A stretch of 7,863 bases of DNA from JAVVRI01 sp036654795 (lineage in GTDB: Bacteria; Bacteroidota; Bacteroidia; Bacteroidales; Tannerellaceae): positions 1-7,863 of the forward strand of contig JAVVRI010000133.1 of the NCBI GenBank assembly GCA_036654795.1, written 5' to 3'. Below the pieces are notes generated by a model. It was not told the DNA's origin. It did no database searches and saw nothing but the letters and a program-made list of their open reading frames with translations. Each line of letters opens with the position of its first letter. Position 1 is the stretch's first letter. The position numbers and the translations under genes were made by a program. Below are positions 7,597 to 7,863 of this stretch, piece by piece.

Positions 7597-7604
7597 CAAA
7601 CATA
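7597..7604 (-). promoter_or_regulatory. Promoter-like -7 box for the AraC-family gene
   Basis: Read on the minus strand this is TATGTTTG, a full match to the Bacteroides -7 consensus TAnnTTTG. It lies 32 bases upstream of the ATG (7564), predicting a leader of about 25 bases. No good -33 TTTG is visible at the expected distance; the region there is an A/T-rich repeat. Confidence 0.45.
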
Positions 7605-7615
7605 CAGAATATTAC

Positions 7616-7664
7616 TTAACTTAACTTTCCAGAGTGCCTCCTATAATAGTTAAAGTTTAGTTAA
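7616..7664. repeat. 13-bp inverted repeat upstream of the regulator gene
   Basis: TTAACTTAACTTT (7616-7628) and AAAGTTTAGTTAA (7652-7664) are reverse complements at 12 of 13 positions, separated by 23 bases. Each arm itself holds repeated TTAAC/GTTAA units. Neither arm is followed by a T-run on the outgoing strand, so it does not look like a terminator. Its place just upstream of the regulator's promoter-like box fits an operator for a dimeric protein, which is an inference. Confidence 0.5.
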
Positions 7665-7816
7665 ATACTCGGTACTTTCTTATTGATCCTTTGGTTTACT
7701 GGATAGTCAATCGTAAGTTCAATTTAGAAGTGCAAACGCAACGTGTATTAATTTATGAAAAGTCACTAACCAAAGAGGAAAGAAACGGCATTTACATGTT
7801 ACTTGATACTTTACCT

Positions 7817-7824
7817 TAAATTTG
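7817..7824 (+). promoter_or_regulatory. Plus-strand -7-like box near the right edge
   Basis: TAAATTTG matches the Bacteroides TAnnTTTG consensus and would drive transcription off the right edge, divergently from the regulator gene. A matching -33 TTTG is not clear (TTTA at 7791-7794 is the nearest). In AT-rich DNA such a match can occur by chance. Confidence 0.3.
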
Positions 7825-7863
7825 TAGTTACTATTTAAATCTACGCTCTTCCAATACTCTACG

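Larger units (their letters stand above)
7565..7863. other. AT-rich intergenic region upstream of the AraC-family gene, no convincing gene
   Basis: This region of 299 bases runs to the window edge and is clearly richer in A/T than the flanking genes. It holds the regulator promoter-like box, the inverted repeat, and a plus-strand TAAATTTG box at 7817-7824. A plus-strand frame is open for 53 codons (about 7661-7819, ending in TAA) with protein-like text such as YEKSLTKEERNGIYMLLDTLP, but it has no ATG before its last codons. I see no tRNA-like cloverleaf or insertion-sequence ends. Confidence 0.6.

Noticed and set aside
7565..7863. CRISPR array, tRNA or insertion-sequence end in the right-hand intergenic DNA
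   Set aside because: There are no regularly spaced repeats, no cloverleaf-type arms and no transposase fragment; the one inverted repeat has no flanking target duplication that I can see.

Overview
The window looks like chromosomal DNA from a Bacteroidales bacterium (Bacteroides, Parabacteroides or a relative). The signs are a cytidylate-kinase-like protein of the type common in that group, a small His/Cys-rich protein ahead of a CusA/CzcA efflux set, a lipoprotein-type adaptor, weak Shine-Dalgarno signals at most genes, and TAnnTTTG promoter-like boxes in the AT-rich intergenic DNA. This placement rests on gene content and sequence style, not on a database search.

Layout. Positions 1-36 are the last codons of an unidentified upstream reading frame, and its stop codon abuts the next ATG. 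Positions 37-646 are a cytidylate kinase-like gene interrupted by a 10-N assembly gap (458-467); the two halves lie in different frames only because the gap length is wrong. Then come four same-strand genes: a small membrane-anchored His/Cys-rich protein (671-1111), a periplasmic adaptor lipoprotein with His-rich ends (1194-2366), a heavy-metal-type RND permease (2385-5483) and a TolC-family outer-membrane channel (5480-6667, overlapping the permease by ATGA). Together the last three encode a complete tripartite metal efflux pump running from the inner membrane through the periplasm to the outer membrane. The small protein is a plausible metal-handling accessory.

The convergent gene at 6677-7564 (minus strand) encodes an AraC-family regulator, ending only 9 bases from the channel gene. 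The best terminator candidate for the pump operon is a perfect hairpin with a T-rich tail lying inside the 3' end of that regulator gene. The final 299 bases (7565-7863) are AT-rich and hold no convincing gene. They contain a promoter-like box for the regulator, a 13-bp near-perfect inverted repeat just upstream of it, a plus-strand promoter-like box near the right edge, and a short open frame without a good start codon.

The system is recognisable rather than wholly new. The points most worth a second look are the metal-binding clusters on two of the proteins, the atypical permease motifs that leave the metal unclear, the antisense-embedded terminator, and the inverted repeat at the regulator promoter.
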